In this document: positions 23,701 to 32,182 of the stretch, one piece after another
Layout of the letters: the number at the start of each line of letters is the position of its first letter
How positions within the stretch are numbered: position 1 is the first letter of the stretch
Assembly: GCF_963678635.1 (NCBI RefSeq)
Contig: NC_087066.1
Span: 12,074,517 to 12,138,516 of the forward strand
Length of the DNA: 64,000 nucleotides
Direction: 5' to 3'
Origin: Symsagittifera roscoffensis
Lineage: Eukaryota; Xenacoelomorpha; Acoela; Convolutidae
The notes under the pieces: model-generated
What the model was told of the DNA's origin: nothing
Databases searched by the model: none
The model's input: only the letters and a program-made list of their open reading frames with translations
Translations under genes and position numbers: made by a program

Positions 23701-26700
23701 CTTCTTGAAAGTAGATCTTGAAACTCGTCGCATATCCTGTCAATCTGTTTCATCCTCGCTTCCCGGGCATTATCATGTGCAGCTAGATGGACGCCCACAA
23801 ATGAAAAAATCTGCGCACTTGACTGGATTCCTATCTGAATTAGAGTAGCTCCCTTATTCGCTGTCCAGCCTCCGGATCCCAAAGGCAAGTCCGCTTTGTG
23901 ATGCAATGAAACGTCTTTAATATATGAGCTACTAACGTAGACCAACATGTAAGTACATCCGACGTTGTTTTCATTAAAGCATTCTAGTTTCAAAGGCCGC
24001 AAGACTTCTGAGATTGCACGTTTCCAGTCGTTTTGGATCTTTGCGTCTTGACTGGAGAAGAAGTTTTTAGCTCTATTGAGGCCTCCACATTCCTGCAGAC
24101 AGATGACCATGATGTCCTGGGGATCTCTGGACATTTGGTCAACTTGGAGCCAGTCTTTGACTACTTGACGGAGTCCCATTACTGGAGGCACGTTCTCGTC
24201 TCCGGATGTTTGCATGTTGACGTTGAATGTTGTGACAAATACCCTGCAATAAACAGTCATGTTACATTGTCAAATCACTGAGAATAGTCAAATTTTATTT
24301 CCTTGAAATTTAGCCCATGGATCTTAAACTTACTTGAGTCTTCTGAACTCGACGTATTTTTGCACTTCAGGCTCTCTGAAGATTTTGGGGCGGCGATTTG
24401 GAGAAGTTGGCCTGAAATGTTTCATAGCTTAAAATACACAAAAAAAGGCAAAAAAAACTAGTATTAATTTCTCTTTCCTTTATCTAACTTTTCGTTTTCA
24501 AATCGTGACAGTTTCAAATCGATATATTATAAATAAATTAGATCATACTTAAGCGTCATTTTTGACCAACTCTCTTATTTATTTTTTCGCTCGCAAAAAG
24601 AGTACAGCGAAGATAACTCACCTGCTGTGAGATGAGACTAAATCTGAAACAAACCATCATTCACTATATGATGACAACATTGAACCAGCTAGAGGCAAAG
24701 ATACCCGGTTACTTTGTAATTTGCCTTGAATGAACAGACCTTCATTTCGTAATATTGAAAAAATCGCTTAAAACATGAAAATGAAAAAAAGCATAACTAA
24801 CTGGTAGTGGGTCTTCGTGTAAGATCGGGCGCGAACAAAGCTCCTTCCTCTTTTCTTCTCGGAGTTTCGTTAAACGTGAACCTCCTTCCAGGCTGTGATT
24901 CATAACCAGGACTGGTGGGCCGCAACACCACGCTAGGCACTTGACCGTCAGTTTCGGAGCGGCCTTGGGCTGAATTTTCACTCATGGCGCTTTGGGACTG
25001 TGGGATCAATTTTGATTGAATATTTTGAGCTTTGGTTGTAAACTGCTCGACCCAACTGCGGTTTTTTGAATGCCAGTCTGATGACATTATTATATCGGGG
25101 GCTGTTTTTGCTGAAAATGGAAACTCAATTTGTGACCAAAGCATAAATCAGCATCAAATTACACACTAAAGACACTGAGATAATTTGATATACTCATGGG
25201 TCATCTCAAATTGAAAAAAGAAAACTAAGCTTGTAATCAATAGTGAAAAAAGTAGTACTAAATCAGCATTAGCAGACCTCTAGAATCGCCATATGTAACT
25301 TTCATACGAAGCGACAAATATTACAAAATGCAACTACAGATTGAAAAGTATTAACTTTTAATGAGAATTATAGGCCAAAAAGAATATCAAACGGAAACTT
25401 TCAAAGTAAGCAATTTAGAGAAAATGTTGTGGTATTTTCAAAGTGAAAAATTCAAAGCATAATGACAATTCCTTCTACCATTTCCGCTTAAATAAAGACG
25501 TTTTTCTTTATAAGGCCACTTCGACTACCTTTTTCTGCCAATAATTTTTTTATCTGCAATGTTGTTAGCGTTTTCTGTTTATTGCGTTACATTTACTTAC
25601 CAATAATGTAAAATAAACGCAGGTTGAATCAATTAACTCTACGCACCACTTCAATTTTAATCGCTCCGCACATCATGCTACTCAGCTACCATTACGTTAT
25701 AAGAACAATTTTGTGATAACATGACATCGGTGACTCGAAGAGTAATTTTTTGAAGCGTTGTTTTTGAAAATAAAATAGTAGATTTGGCGGCATTTCATTT
25801 TTGTTCAGAACATTTGAAAAATGGAGAGGAGGTTTGTATTCGGGTGTGTTTTACTTTCTTCTTTTTTTGTTTTCCACGCAAAATCAGCTACCACAAATAA
25901 TCATCGGAGAGAGTTGAATGATACATTATATTAAAGCCCGTACAGTCGCTCGTAGTAACATCAAAACAACTATCCAGTATGGCATTCTTGTATAAGGTTG
26001 TTGTAGTTTTTTTCCTCCTTGCTGTCAATTTTTATGCTTCAGAAAAAGATACTGAAATATATATTTTAGAAACGTGGTGACCACTCAGAAGACATTTTCG
26101 TGAAAAATCAGTTGCTAAACAGTGCACGAGCTTCATGTCTACGAGTTACTGAAATCCCTACTATGATCGATAAACAATCTTCACAGTGAAGATTTATTGA
26201 ATAAGTTATTCAGTTTTGAAAACCCACTATGAGAAACTCGTAGGGGTAAATTAAACCTACTGAAAGAAACAATTAGGAAAAAACGTTTTGAAAGGCAATC
26301 AGTAATCTACCAGGGATCTAGACTTTTCAATCTGCTTAAGACAAGGGGCTTACTCGAAGAAGGATTAGAAAAAGCAAACAACAAAAATTAGAAATTTTTA
26401 TCATAAATTTAAAAATGGATACCTGTTAAGTAACAACGAGCTGGCAACTCTAGTTTTTAATTTTTAAATACAAGGAATTGCACTGACATTGGTAAATGCT
26501 ACAGAGTTAATAACTGTGGGTTGCGAATTATGTGGGAAAATATGACGGCCCACAGTCTCTTAGTTTTAGAGATATGACGGTTTTTTGTGATTTTTTTCTG
26601 AAATTTCTCAATTAATTTTTTCCAACGAAACACTGCAAAATTGAAAAAAAAAAAATTGATTTTTTTAACGTTTTCCAGTTATTATTCTGCAAAATTGTTT

Positions 26701-29700
26701 TTTTTTTCAATTTGCTTATTTTAATATGAATGTCGAATATGCCTAATCTCTAGTTTTTCTGCTCCTTATCACGCATCACACCACCCCGAAAAAAACTACA
26801 CTAATTTGAAAAAAAACTTTTTGCAGTATTTTTTAAGACCATGTTCGGAACATTGTGTGCTATTTGCACATTAACCGACTATCCTTGTTCGTTTTTGGGT
26901 TTTGATTTGATAAAAACAAAATAAATATAGAGAGAATTCAATTGGTTTTTTTTTCTTTTTTTCAGCGGAGTCATTTTTTCAACTTAATGTTTGATTTTGG
27001 AATCTTTACCAGAGTATAATTGCAGAATTTGTTCTAGAGCCGTAAACAAGTCCTGTTCCATGTCTTTGTACTTGTCACTGAGGATGACCTCCGCTTTACA
27101 GGCAGAGGAGGAGGAGTATCCATAGTCAAGGCCACTCTCACTCGCAATCCGCGAACTTTCCTGAATCGCAACGCAACAAATTCAACTCTAACTATAGACT
27201 AAATCAGAGTAGTTCGATTCGAACTTTTTTCAACTAAAGTAAGGATATAAATTCGATGATTGTTAAAATGAACGGATTTTTTAAAATTCCGGACATAAAA
27301 TACAATATAATGAGTCATTCTTGCGACACTCAGTTGTCAAAAGTAGCTACCACATCATTAAATATGCATGATTAATTCTTTCAGAAATGTTTTGCATTTG
27401 GTTAAAAAAATAATTAAGCATTGGTTAAAAATAAGTTTACCAGATTGTGATAGCATATGGTTACTTTCCGATGTCCAGTTCCGATCAAGTCTAAAACAAA
27501 CAATATATGTGCTGTTCAACAAGAAACCTACAAAATCTCAATTCGAAAAGTGACTTATTTGACATAGCAAACATATTTTATAATTCGGCTTCAAAAAAGG
27601 ATTTTCGTTAAAAAAAATCAGCATTTGAGTCAATAATGTAAATTCATAAACAGCTTTTAGAAAAACACATTCTTTAGTGTCAAGAAAACATCTATATATT
27701 ATATATATGAATGCTATTTAGCATAAAATCGCCATAACTGACATTTGAATTTGTCCAAAATACAGAACTATTTCTTCTTCATGTATGAGAGTCTGTGGCT
27801 CTCATGAGTATCGTCTTCTATAAACTCGTAAGTCTCAAAAACAAACAAACAAACTTATATTTAAATCAAAGTGACTAATTTGAAGCATACCTTCGTCACA
27901 GTTGATGATAGTCTGAGTCTCCAGAGGAATTGCTGAGTGTAACACCAACTGTGCATCAAACAGGAATAGCCTGAAAGACAAGTTGAAGATGAACAAACAA
28001 AAAGAAACCCAGTTCCCCTCGGATTTACAAAGGAGGATTTAGGGTCTCTTCTCAATTAGATTTGAAGAAGAGATTAAAGAGAGCAATTGAGTGATGTTGG
28101 AAGGCCAGGCACCCAACCGACGATCAATGAAGCAGACAAAGTAATGGTTCAATTTCTCTTTTACTAAGTAATCAACAATGATCCACCAAATAAAAAGTTA
28201 TTCTTAAGTAATAATCAGAACAAACTATTTTTCTCGAGGAGAGTTTTTCGAGTTCGCAATTTTAAAAATAAATTTAACCTCAAGATTTTACTTTTCGACA
28301 ATTCACTGTTCGTACAGATGACTTCTTCATTGGACAAAAATTAACAATGATGCTCCTAAGATGGCTTAGAGCGTAATAATGTAGACAGCTCAAAGGTGTT
28401 GCGTTTTTAGCAAACAGTTGAAATAAGCGCATGTCTAATAGATAGAAAACAAGTGAATTTGTAGATGGAGGCCAAAATCTGATTTTTTTTCAAGTTGTTA
28501 AAATGGCAGCCAATGAAATGAGTGAAGACCAAATAATCAAACAGAAATATAAAAGATTTCGCCCTTCTTCAATCAACTTCACCGTCGCCCGACTTTCAGC
28601 ATTTTAATAGTTCAGATTCAATCACTGATTCGGACCCGTTTCTTGAACTCACCGAAAATTGTTTTTTCGAGATGTGGCTTTATTATGTACCCTACTATTA
28701 TTTACAGGGTAAATAATTAAAATAGGGTAAATTTCAATAAGTATTTACCCTGCGTATAGCGATGTTCTTTTTCTGACCAAAAGAATCCATCCATCGTCTA
28801 CTGCTTTAAAGTCTCCAGAGGCAGCTCTTGTGTTGAAAGAACAATGACTGATGGCCTGCAATACATGGAGAGAGCTCAAAATTTTCCCATTTTGAAAAAT
28901 ATTAAGACACATTTTCCACCCAAATGACTGTTGTTTCTGATATGCTGTTAAACAAGTACATCCTGTGAGTATTCAAACAATACATAAAGACAGCCCTAGG
29001 TTTTAGTATTGAGTGGAATGGCAAAAAAAATGTCTTTTGAATTTAATGTAATTTTCGTGAAGTTTAGGCACCTGTTTTCTCTTATTTCTGATTGTGTGAA
29101 AAAAAAATTAATTTATATCATTTTTTTGTGTATCACAATTTTGATTTAGACAAAACTTGAGTTTTGTGTTGAGATTTAAGAAGCTTAACAAAAAGATTTT
29201 AATTTTTGAAACTTACATGCTAGTCGTAACACTCCTTAATTGTTTTCATAAGATCATGGGTACTAGTTTAATTGTTTGGTCCCGTGTCAAAACTAGTTTA
29301 TATGATTGGTCCCGCCTATTTCCTAAAAACAAAAGTCGGTATGGGATTCCATCCTACGCCTTGGTGTTGGCAACCGCATGCATATCCACTAGAAAAACCG
29401 CATCTGATCAATTCCTAAGAAAGAGAATTTAAAAAGCTTCTGAGAAAATTAACCCACATAACGAGCACATTCTCTGGCAAAATGTTTCTATTAGGGACCA
29501 CAGCAATTTTGAGGGACCAAACAAAAAGTACCAGATAATGAACACGGGCGGCGTATCGACTAGAATAAATCGGCTCATCGACTAGCATAAAACTCGACGC
29601 GCATGATAACTTCAAAAATAGAAAATCAAACCTACTAGCAAAAATGTACACACAAAACACTATTTTTGGTTTTGACAAATTTGATTTTGAACGAAATAAA

Positions 29701-32182
29701 CGAATTAAATTACACAGAAACAATAAATTGCGCAGCGATGTGCTCGGTTTGCCCAATTGCAGGTCGGGGTGTGAATGATCGCTTCTTATATGGTTAGGAT
29801 TTTCCTTTGCTAATTGATTGCTCAATTTTCTATTTCCAAAAAAAGGCAAGCTTCCTTTTGAACAGAGTGTTGTTGTATCGTTTTTCTGAGAAATCAAGCA
29901 ATCAAAATTATCGTAGTTGGCAATTATGCTGGTTGACTAAAAAGTTTGTTGTACACGAGCTTTATGATAGTCGAGCGGTAACCCAGAAAAAGGCTTTTCC
30001 TTAAGTCGCTTCGGGAGGATTCTCATGCTGGAGGGACTGAATGCTGGAAAAATTTCAACCAATCAAAATTGCTAACCGTTCTTATTGACTAATTTTTTTT
30101 CTCACAAACTCGAAGTCAATATTAACAGAAAATGATAATGTACTAGATGCAGATATAAAAGGTGCAGGTATAATTGATGTTGTTTTGTTTTTCCATTTTT
30201 CGTAAATCGATATCCTATAAATATTAAAATTGTTCCAACCCGCCTTCGATCCGGCATTAATTTTATTCATCTGCTTGCTATATAATCGGTCAATACGAAC
30301 ACTAATGGCCTGGTTTTATTTGCTTACTTTGAGATTTTGCGATTTCCATAAGATTTTTGAATACTCAATTTTGATTGGCTGAAAATAGGCCAAAATAAAT
30401 TTCAAGCATTCGGTGCCTCCAGCATGAGGGATGCCACCAGTCGTTTCGTTATGTTCAATTTCCTTCGTCAAAGTTATCAAGGAAAATTTGGCACAGAAAC
30501 CTTACAAGCTAAAAAAAACGTTAGCGTATCACCTGAGAAACGTTTATTCTTGCTTCTGGTCAGATTTTGCATTCAGCGAATCTACAAACGAAATTGCATG
30601 CGACAAAAAATAATATCGACGGCTATGCGATATACAAAAATACAGACACCGATCGATACCACTTGAAAAGTGGAAATCGTTTTCACGCGGTCATTTGTCA
30701 TACAACAAGTTCACATTGTTTATTTCCTGCTCAAATAGAAATGGAAAACAACTCGACAAGACTGCTCGTATATTACGGCAAATTTCTGAATTTTCCGACT
30801 GCCAATTCAGGTATAAGGAGTAAGTCATCTTTTTGAAATTGAGTAAGTCACTTATTTCCTTATACGCTAAGTAAAATCCAAAGTTATGTACTTGGCGTCT
30901 GCCAACGAATTATTAATTAATACAAATTGAGATATCATTGCTCATACTATACAGAATAAAAAACCAACAACAAGTTTAAGTAAGACTGCAAATTAAAGTC
31001 TTAGAAAGATATCAATGAAGAAAAATGTTTAAAAGCATTGTGTGCAGGGGCGGATCTAGGATTTTCTCGAGGGGGGGCGGATTTTCAAAAAATTTTCCAA
31101 AATTTTGACGACTTTTTTTTTTTTAGGTCGACCAAATTGATTTTTCGAGCTCTCCCAAAGCACTGTTTTGCCCCTACTTTGGCTAAATTTTGTGCGCCGC
31201 AGGCAAATTTTTGAAAAAACAGTCAAAAAAGCCGTTTTTGGGCAATTTTTGAAAAATTTGTGTGGCTGAGGAGTAAAAATCATTGTCAAAAATTCAAAAA
31301 GGGTAACTCTAAAAACAGTGTTATAATAAAATATAAACATCACCTTGCATAAAGGTCCGCCTGAATGACACATCAAATTATGTGTGGTTTAGGCAGACCT
31401 TTAGTGGTTGTCTATAATTCAACGCAGTGATGTCTATATTTGTTCACTGGCCTTTCGTTTACTACATATTTGAGGAAAAGTTGACGTAATCCTCTTAAGC
31501 ATCTTATATAATTTCGAAATATTTGAACTTTTTCAAGTCTCACCATATTTTCGATCTGGTAACTCTCCATCTCCCAAACTTCAGACTGGAACAGAGTCAC
31601 TGTTTCCGGCGTCTCATCCCCCGCCCCATTGCCAGGAATGACAACCCCCTCCATATTTACCCTCGTCTCCAATTCACTCGTCACCGAATCCCCCCTCACA
31701 TGATTGTTTGATTCGGAAGCAACAATTGTCGTATGCCTTATCACAGGAATATCTTGTAACGTATGCCTTTGGTGGTCGCTATTCAGAGACGTCAAGCTGG
31801 ATGAAATTGAATTGTTGTCGTAACTACTCGTGCTCAACGAACTTATTGATACATCATCGTCGTCTGCATTACTTGGTAAACTGTACGTATCCAATGACGA
31901 TATAGTTACGTCATCATATATTTCGACATTATGTAATTCAGCCACATTTTCTTTACTCAAGTCGTCGACATTTTCTTTTTGGATGTCGTCAACATTTTCT
32001 GCACCTAAAAGAGACCACTGGTCAATGTTTATTCCGCTACTTTCATTCTCTGCCTGATTAGGTTCATCTTCGATTAGAATTCTGAAACTGTTAGCGCGGC
32101 TTCGTCTTCGTTGTGTAGGCGCACCGATCGAATCCCCTTCTTCACCAAAATTTATGAGACCAGAAAGGGGATCAGAATTCAT
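8577..32182 (-). CDS. OCRL/INPP5B-like inositol polyphosphate 5-phosphatase, multi-exon gene
   Basis: Twenty-one exons join in one frame. Minus-strand exons, 5' to 3': 32182-31544, 28855-28749, 27970-27891, uncertain 27817-27769, 27160-27010, 25110-24802, 24637-24622, 24411-24334, 24243-23698, 23286-23157, 21171-20863, 20514-20407, 20077-20003, 19675-19501, 17484-17293, 15074-14935, 14642-14463, 14033-13757, 13361-13273, 9783-9606, 8731-8577. All junctions except those around the uncertain exon keep phase with GT-AG (one GC-AG) sites. The product is about 1,310 residues plus that exon, longer than vertebrate OCRL (about 900). Domains are an acidic tail, PH-like segment, 5-phosphatase, ASH-like region and RhoGAP-like region. 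Known family members remove the 5-phosphate of PI(4,5)P2 on endosomes, Golgi and clathrin-coated membranes. The assignment rests on the catalytic motifs and domain order; orthology to OCRL versus INPP5B is not resolved. Confidence 0.85.
9606..9783 (-). CDS. 5-phosphatase gene exon 20: RhoGAP-like C-terminal helices
   Basis: The exon encodes AQHNKLLIGYFFAFLAETV, comparable to the HxxVFHYLMAFLREL helix of the family, then LNSHISHKLIYFTRAEAHFR. Reading through the donor reaches TAA three codons later, but the strong GTGAGT donor joins exon 21 in frame. Confidence 0.78.
9954..12548. repeat. Cluster of tRNA-derived short repeats with a 781-bp tandem duplication
   Basis: Copies start with a CAGAGGCGAAGTTCCAC-like end and finish near CACAAGC..GCTTGTG. 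Between them, read on the minus strand, are box A-like (TGTAGCGTAGAGGTAGG) and box B-like (GGCTCGAACCTGG) stretches. From about 10191 to 11892 the sequence repeats with a constant 781-bp offset and few mismatches, giving two full units and a partial third. Confidence 0.75.
10615..10687 (-). repeat. tRNA-like segment inside the repeat
   Basis: Read on the minus strand this is 73 nt with a GGGTTCGATTCTGGC T-arm-like end. The acceptor ends do not pair well, so I call it tRNA-derived and not a functional tRNA. A second copy lies at 11396-11468. Confidence 0.45.
12562..12902. mobile_element. hAT-like MITE, 341 bp, with 8-bp target duplication
   Basis: The terminal inverted repeat is (T/C)AGGGTTCCCAATT followed by GGTC, at both ends. 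The flanking direct repeat ACCATAAT is at 12554-12561 and 12903-12910. An 8-bp duplication with CAGGG-type ends is characteristic of the hAT superfamily. No transposase is encoded; the open frames inside are incidental. An internal palindrome TTACCGACC/GGTCGGTAA lies near the right end. Confidence 0.88.
13273..13361 (-). CDS. 5-phosphatase gene exon 19: RhoGAP-like core helix
   Basis: Eighty-nine bases lie between a TCTGCAG acceptor and a GTATGG donor. They encode ALLLYFKSIEHSLFGKRTL, the counterpart of EALLLFLESLPEPVI in INPP5B. Phase 1 in and phase 0 out both fit the neighbours. The usual LPEPV is replaced by IEHSL. Confidence 0.75.
13757..14033 (-). CDS. 5-phosphatase gene exon 18: RhoGAP-like domain with acidic insert
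   Basis: About 92 residues: a Ser/Asp/Val-rich stretch, then SQEYLDEAIDWLTGV and a short loop that fits the family's LRDCLDTG to SNHSVAEA segment. It leaves in phase 1. The acidic insert (SDVVDDSTDTDSVDG) is not typical of OCRL. Confidence 0.75.
14463..14642 (-). CDS. 5-phosphatase gene exon 17: start of RhoGAP-like domain
   Basis: Sixty codons, phase 0 to 0, contain LPTFPVLDCPKEIVKALDAL. This resembles the OCRL/INPP5B RhoGAP-like start, in which a Pro-Lys-Glu-(Ile/Leu) helix follows a proline. In known members this domain binds Rac/Cdc42 without clear GAP activity. Confidence 0.78.
14935..15074 (-). CDS. 5-phosphatase gene exon 16: end of ASH-like domain, GC donor
   Basis: The exon encodes GADRYIAVNLNVKTYMHGLS then PTALCFIEKPL. 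This aligns well with the end of the OCRL ASH domain (GKDYFLTISGNYLPSCFG, then a Leu-Cys and a Pro). The acceptor is GTGTGCAG and the donor is CAG|GCAAGT, a GC donor. Both neighbours match in phase. Readings with the nearer GACAG acceptor give a stop. Confidence 0.8.
16217..16717. repeat. tRNA-derived short repeat copy
   Basis: This is a single copy of the family at 9954-12548, from ACACAGAGGCGAAGTTGCAC to GCTTGTGT. Box-like stretches lie at about 16443-16530 on the minus strand. Shorter pieces of the same end occur at 4037, 15118, 17576, 17730, 22180, 53937 and 59541. Confidence 0.7.
17293..17484 (-). CDS. 5-phosphatase gene exon 15: ASH-like region
   Basis: The exon gives about 64 residues, phase 1 to phase 1. 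The end, KFEQLQIDLIFCQ, then a short loop to a K-G at the junction, matches in position the family segment DKIEDILVLHLDRGKDYF. Confidence 0.72.
18400..19010. repeat. Degenerate tandem repeat block, same family as 6720-7480
   Basis: Three diverged units share TAGTTCTCGGAAAAA-like, TTGACTTTTCC-like and GGCATAACCACTTGCACAGG-like stretches. The block lies in an intron of the 5-phosphatase gene. Confidence 0.55.
19501..19675 (-). CDS. 5-phosphatase gene exon 14: Cys-containing segment in ASH-like region
   Basis: The exon gives 58 residues and leaves in phase 1. It contains FRCSCGDSC and HVRTHNSPVSFVKVNQHYG. The spacing does not correspond to standard OCRL ASH sequence, so this may be an insertion or a strongly diverged part of the domain. 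Confidence 0.7.
20003..20077 (-). CDS. 5-phosphatase gene exon 13: ASH-like region
   Basis: Twenty-five codons run from a TTTTAG acceptor to a GTAAGT donor, phase 0 to 0, with PNEVECFKMQRTYQIDSHL. I recognise no motif. It is accepted because both splice sites and phase fit. Confidence 0.65.
20407..20514 (-). CDS. 5-phosphatase gene exon 12: start of ASH-like region
   Basis: The exon gives 36 residues, phase 0 to phase 0, with EYLNLEKKSKELRETEIHF. In OCRL and INPP5B the ASH domain (a beta-sandwich after the phosphatase) begins at the equivalent place with a charged helix followed by a strand. Identity to family sequences is weak here. Confidence 0.7.
20863..21171 (-). CDS. 5-phosphatase gene exon 11: C-terminal half of catalytic domain
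   Basis: The exon gives 103 residues in phase 0 at both ends. It contains ITFAPSYKF (usual ITFxPTYKYD), PSWCDRIFY (usual PAWCDRILW) and LSDHKPVFA (SDHKPV with the catalytic Asp-His). Together with exons 9 and 10 all catalytic signatures are present, so the enzyme is predicted active. Confidence 0.92.
21576..21869. mobile_element. Small inverted-repeat element (MITE), 294 bp
   Basis: The ends GCAGGGGCGGATCTAGG and, inverted, GCAGTAGTGGATTTAGG form an imperfect terminal inverted repeat. Related copies lie at 2024, 6022 and 31044. It is non-coding, and no clear target duplication is seen. Confidence 0.72.
22262..22332 (-). repeat. tRNA-like segment, class II type
   Basis: On the minus strand it starts with GTGGCTGAGTGGCGTGGAC, has an anticodon-arm-like AGACTATTAGTCT stem-loop, and ends GCAGTTTGATTCTCC. 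It looks like a Leu/Ser-type tRNA remnant or SINE head. Confidence 0.45.
23157..23286 (-). CDS. 5-phosphatase gene exon 10: GDFNFR motif
   Basis: The exon encodes VFWMGDFNFR, the equivalent of the family's WLGDLNYR with the catalytic Asp and Asn, then a charged helix with LLLKNKKNEQFSDY. The acceptor sits in a short AAACATTCAG-containing repeat present three times just upstream. Confidence 0.9.
23487..23688. repeat. Minisatellite beside the exon 9 splice donor
   Basis: Units of about 70 bp are made of two half-units, GGGTTCAAAATGAATACC and GGGTTCAAATTGAATACT. The array ends about 10 bp from the donor of exon 9. Confidence 0.8.
23698..24243 (-). CDS. 5-phosphatase gene exon 9: N-terminal half of catalytic domain
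   Basis: This exon gives 182 residues. Visible family motifs are TFNVN (usual TYNVN), ICLQEC (the QE glutamate that helps bind metal), GWTANKGATLIQI (usual GNKGAV) and VHLAAH (usual SHLAAH, substrate-binding His). All are in the expected order for the exonuclease/endonuclease/phosphatase fold. It ends in phase 2 at a GTTAGT donor. Confidence 0.9.
24334..24411 (-). CDS. 5-phosphatase gene exon 8: lead-in to catalytic domain
   Basis: The exon runs from an ATTTCAG acceptor to a GTAAGT donor. It encodes PTSPNRRPKIFREPEVQKYV then EFRRLK, ending just before the first strand of the phosphatase fold (VFVTTFNVN in exon 9). A similar exon lies at 1345-1424. Confidence 0.75.
24622..24637 (-). CDS. 5-phosphatase gene exon 7: 16-nt microexon
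   Basis: Sixteen bases lie between an ATTTAG acceptor and a perfect GTGAGT donor. They add ISSHSR across the junctions and bridge phase 1 of exon 6 to phase 2 of exon 8 exactly. Skipping it would put exon 8 out of frame. Confidence 0.65.
24802..25110 (-). CDS. 5-phosphatase gene exon 6: disordered linker
   Basis: The exon has acceptor TTTTCAG and donor GTTAGT, phase 1 to phase 1. It encodes about 103 residues rich in Ser, Pro, Gln and Arg, which probably link the PH-like and catalytic parts. No domain is recognisable. Confidence 0.7.
27010..27160 (-). CDS. 5-phosphatase gene exon 5: linker with predicted helix
   Basis: The exon has acceptor GATTCAG and donor GTAAAG and leaves in phase 1. 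It encodes a Ser-rich stretch, then DKYKDMEQDLFTALEQIL, a likely amphipathic helix. The next exon accepts phase 1. The other two frames contain stops before the donor. Confidence 0.65.
27769..27817 (-). CDS. 5-phosphatase gene exon 4, uncertain
   Basis: A 49-nt open segment encodes EDDTHESHRLSYMKKK. It accepts phase 1 from exon 3 (acceptor TTATAG) but leaves in phase 2 through a weak donor (GTTCTG). The frame then closes only if exon 5 begins four codon bases later, at an alternative GAAAG acceptor. An alternative reading of the same DNA (with TYEFI in front) also looks coding but does not match exon 3 phase. An exon of length 2 mod 3 is required somewhere in this interval. Confidence 0.3.
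27891..27970 (-). CDS. 5-phosphatase gene exon 3: PH-like segment, second part
   Basis: The acceptor is CTTTCAG and the donor is GTATGC; it enters in phase 2 and leaves in phase 1. It encodes LFLFDAQLVLHSAIPLETQT followed by an INCDE segment, consistent with continued beta strands of a PH-like fold. Confidence 0.65.
28749..28855 (-). CDS. 5-phosphatase gene exon 2: PH-like segment, first part
   Basis: The exon lies between a TTGCAG acceptor and a GTAAAT donor, entering in phase 0 and leaving in phase 2. It encodes strand-like sequence with DDGWILLVRKRTSLYAG. Together with exon 3 it gives an alternating hydrophobic pattern expected of the first strands of a PH domain, which OCRL and INPP5B carry at the N-terminus. 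The PH call is an inference from position and pattern, not from a diagnostic motif. Confidence 0.65.
30022..30428. mobile_element. Inverted-repeat element (MITE), about 407 bp
   Basis: Left end CTCATGCTGGAGGGACTGAA and the inverted right end CTCATGCTGGAGGCACCGAA match. The match continues through a gap to CCAATCAAAATTG, about 55-70 bp in all. No coding capacity; target duplication uncertain. It lies in intron 1 of the 5-phosphatase gene region, between exon 2 and exon 1. Confidence 0.75.
31044..31340. repeat. Dispersed repeat copy, GGATCTAGG-end family
   Basis: The left end GCAGGGGCGGATCTAGGATT is identical over 20 bp to the copy at 21576. The interior has the shared TTGATTTTTCGAGCTC text. 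The right end is not clear. Confidence 0.6.
31544..32182 (-). CDS. 5-phosphatase gene exon 1: acidic, Ser-rich N-terminal tail
   Basis: This exon gives 213 residues from ATG at 32182. The frame has a TGA five codons upstream, which supports this start. The sequence is low complexity: Asp/Ser runs and three near-repeats of an ENVDD-type motif, so it is probably disordered. The last residues (EVWEMESYQIENM) look structured and lead straight into the next exon. The donor is ATG|GTGAGA, phase 0. Vertebrate OCRL and INPP5B have no tail of this kind before the PH domain, so the tail is either lineage-specific or shows that the relative is not strictly OCRL. Confidence 0.75.

Noticed and set aside
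31056-31376. 106-codon minus-strand open frame
   Set aside because: It is inside a dispersed repeat copy; composition is low-complexity Phe/Lys.
31523-32057. Plus-strand open frames opposite exon 1
   Set aside because: Shadows of the minus-strand exon 1 of the 5-phosphatase gene.
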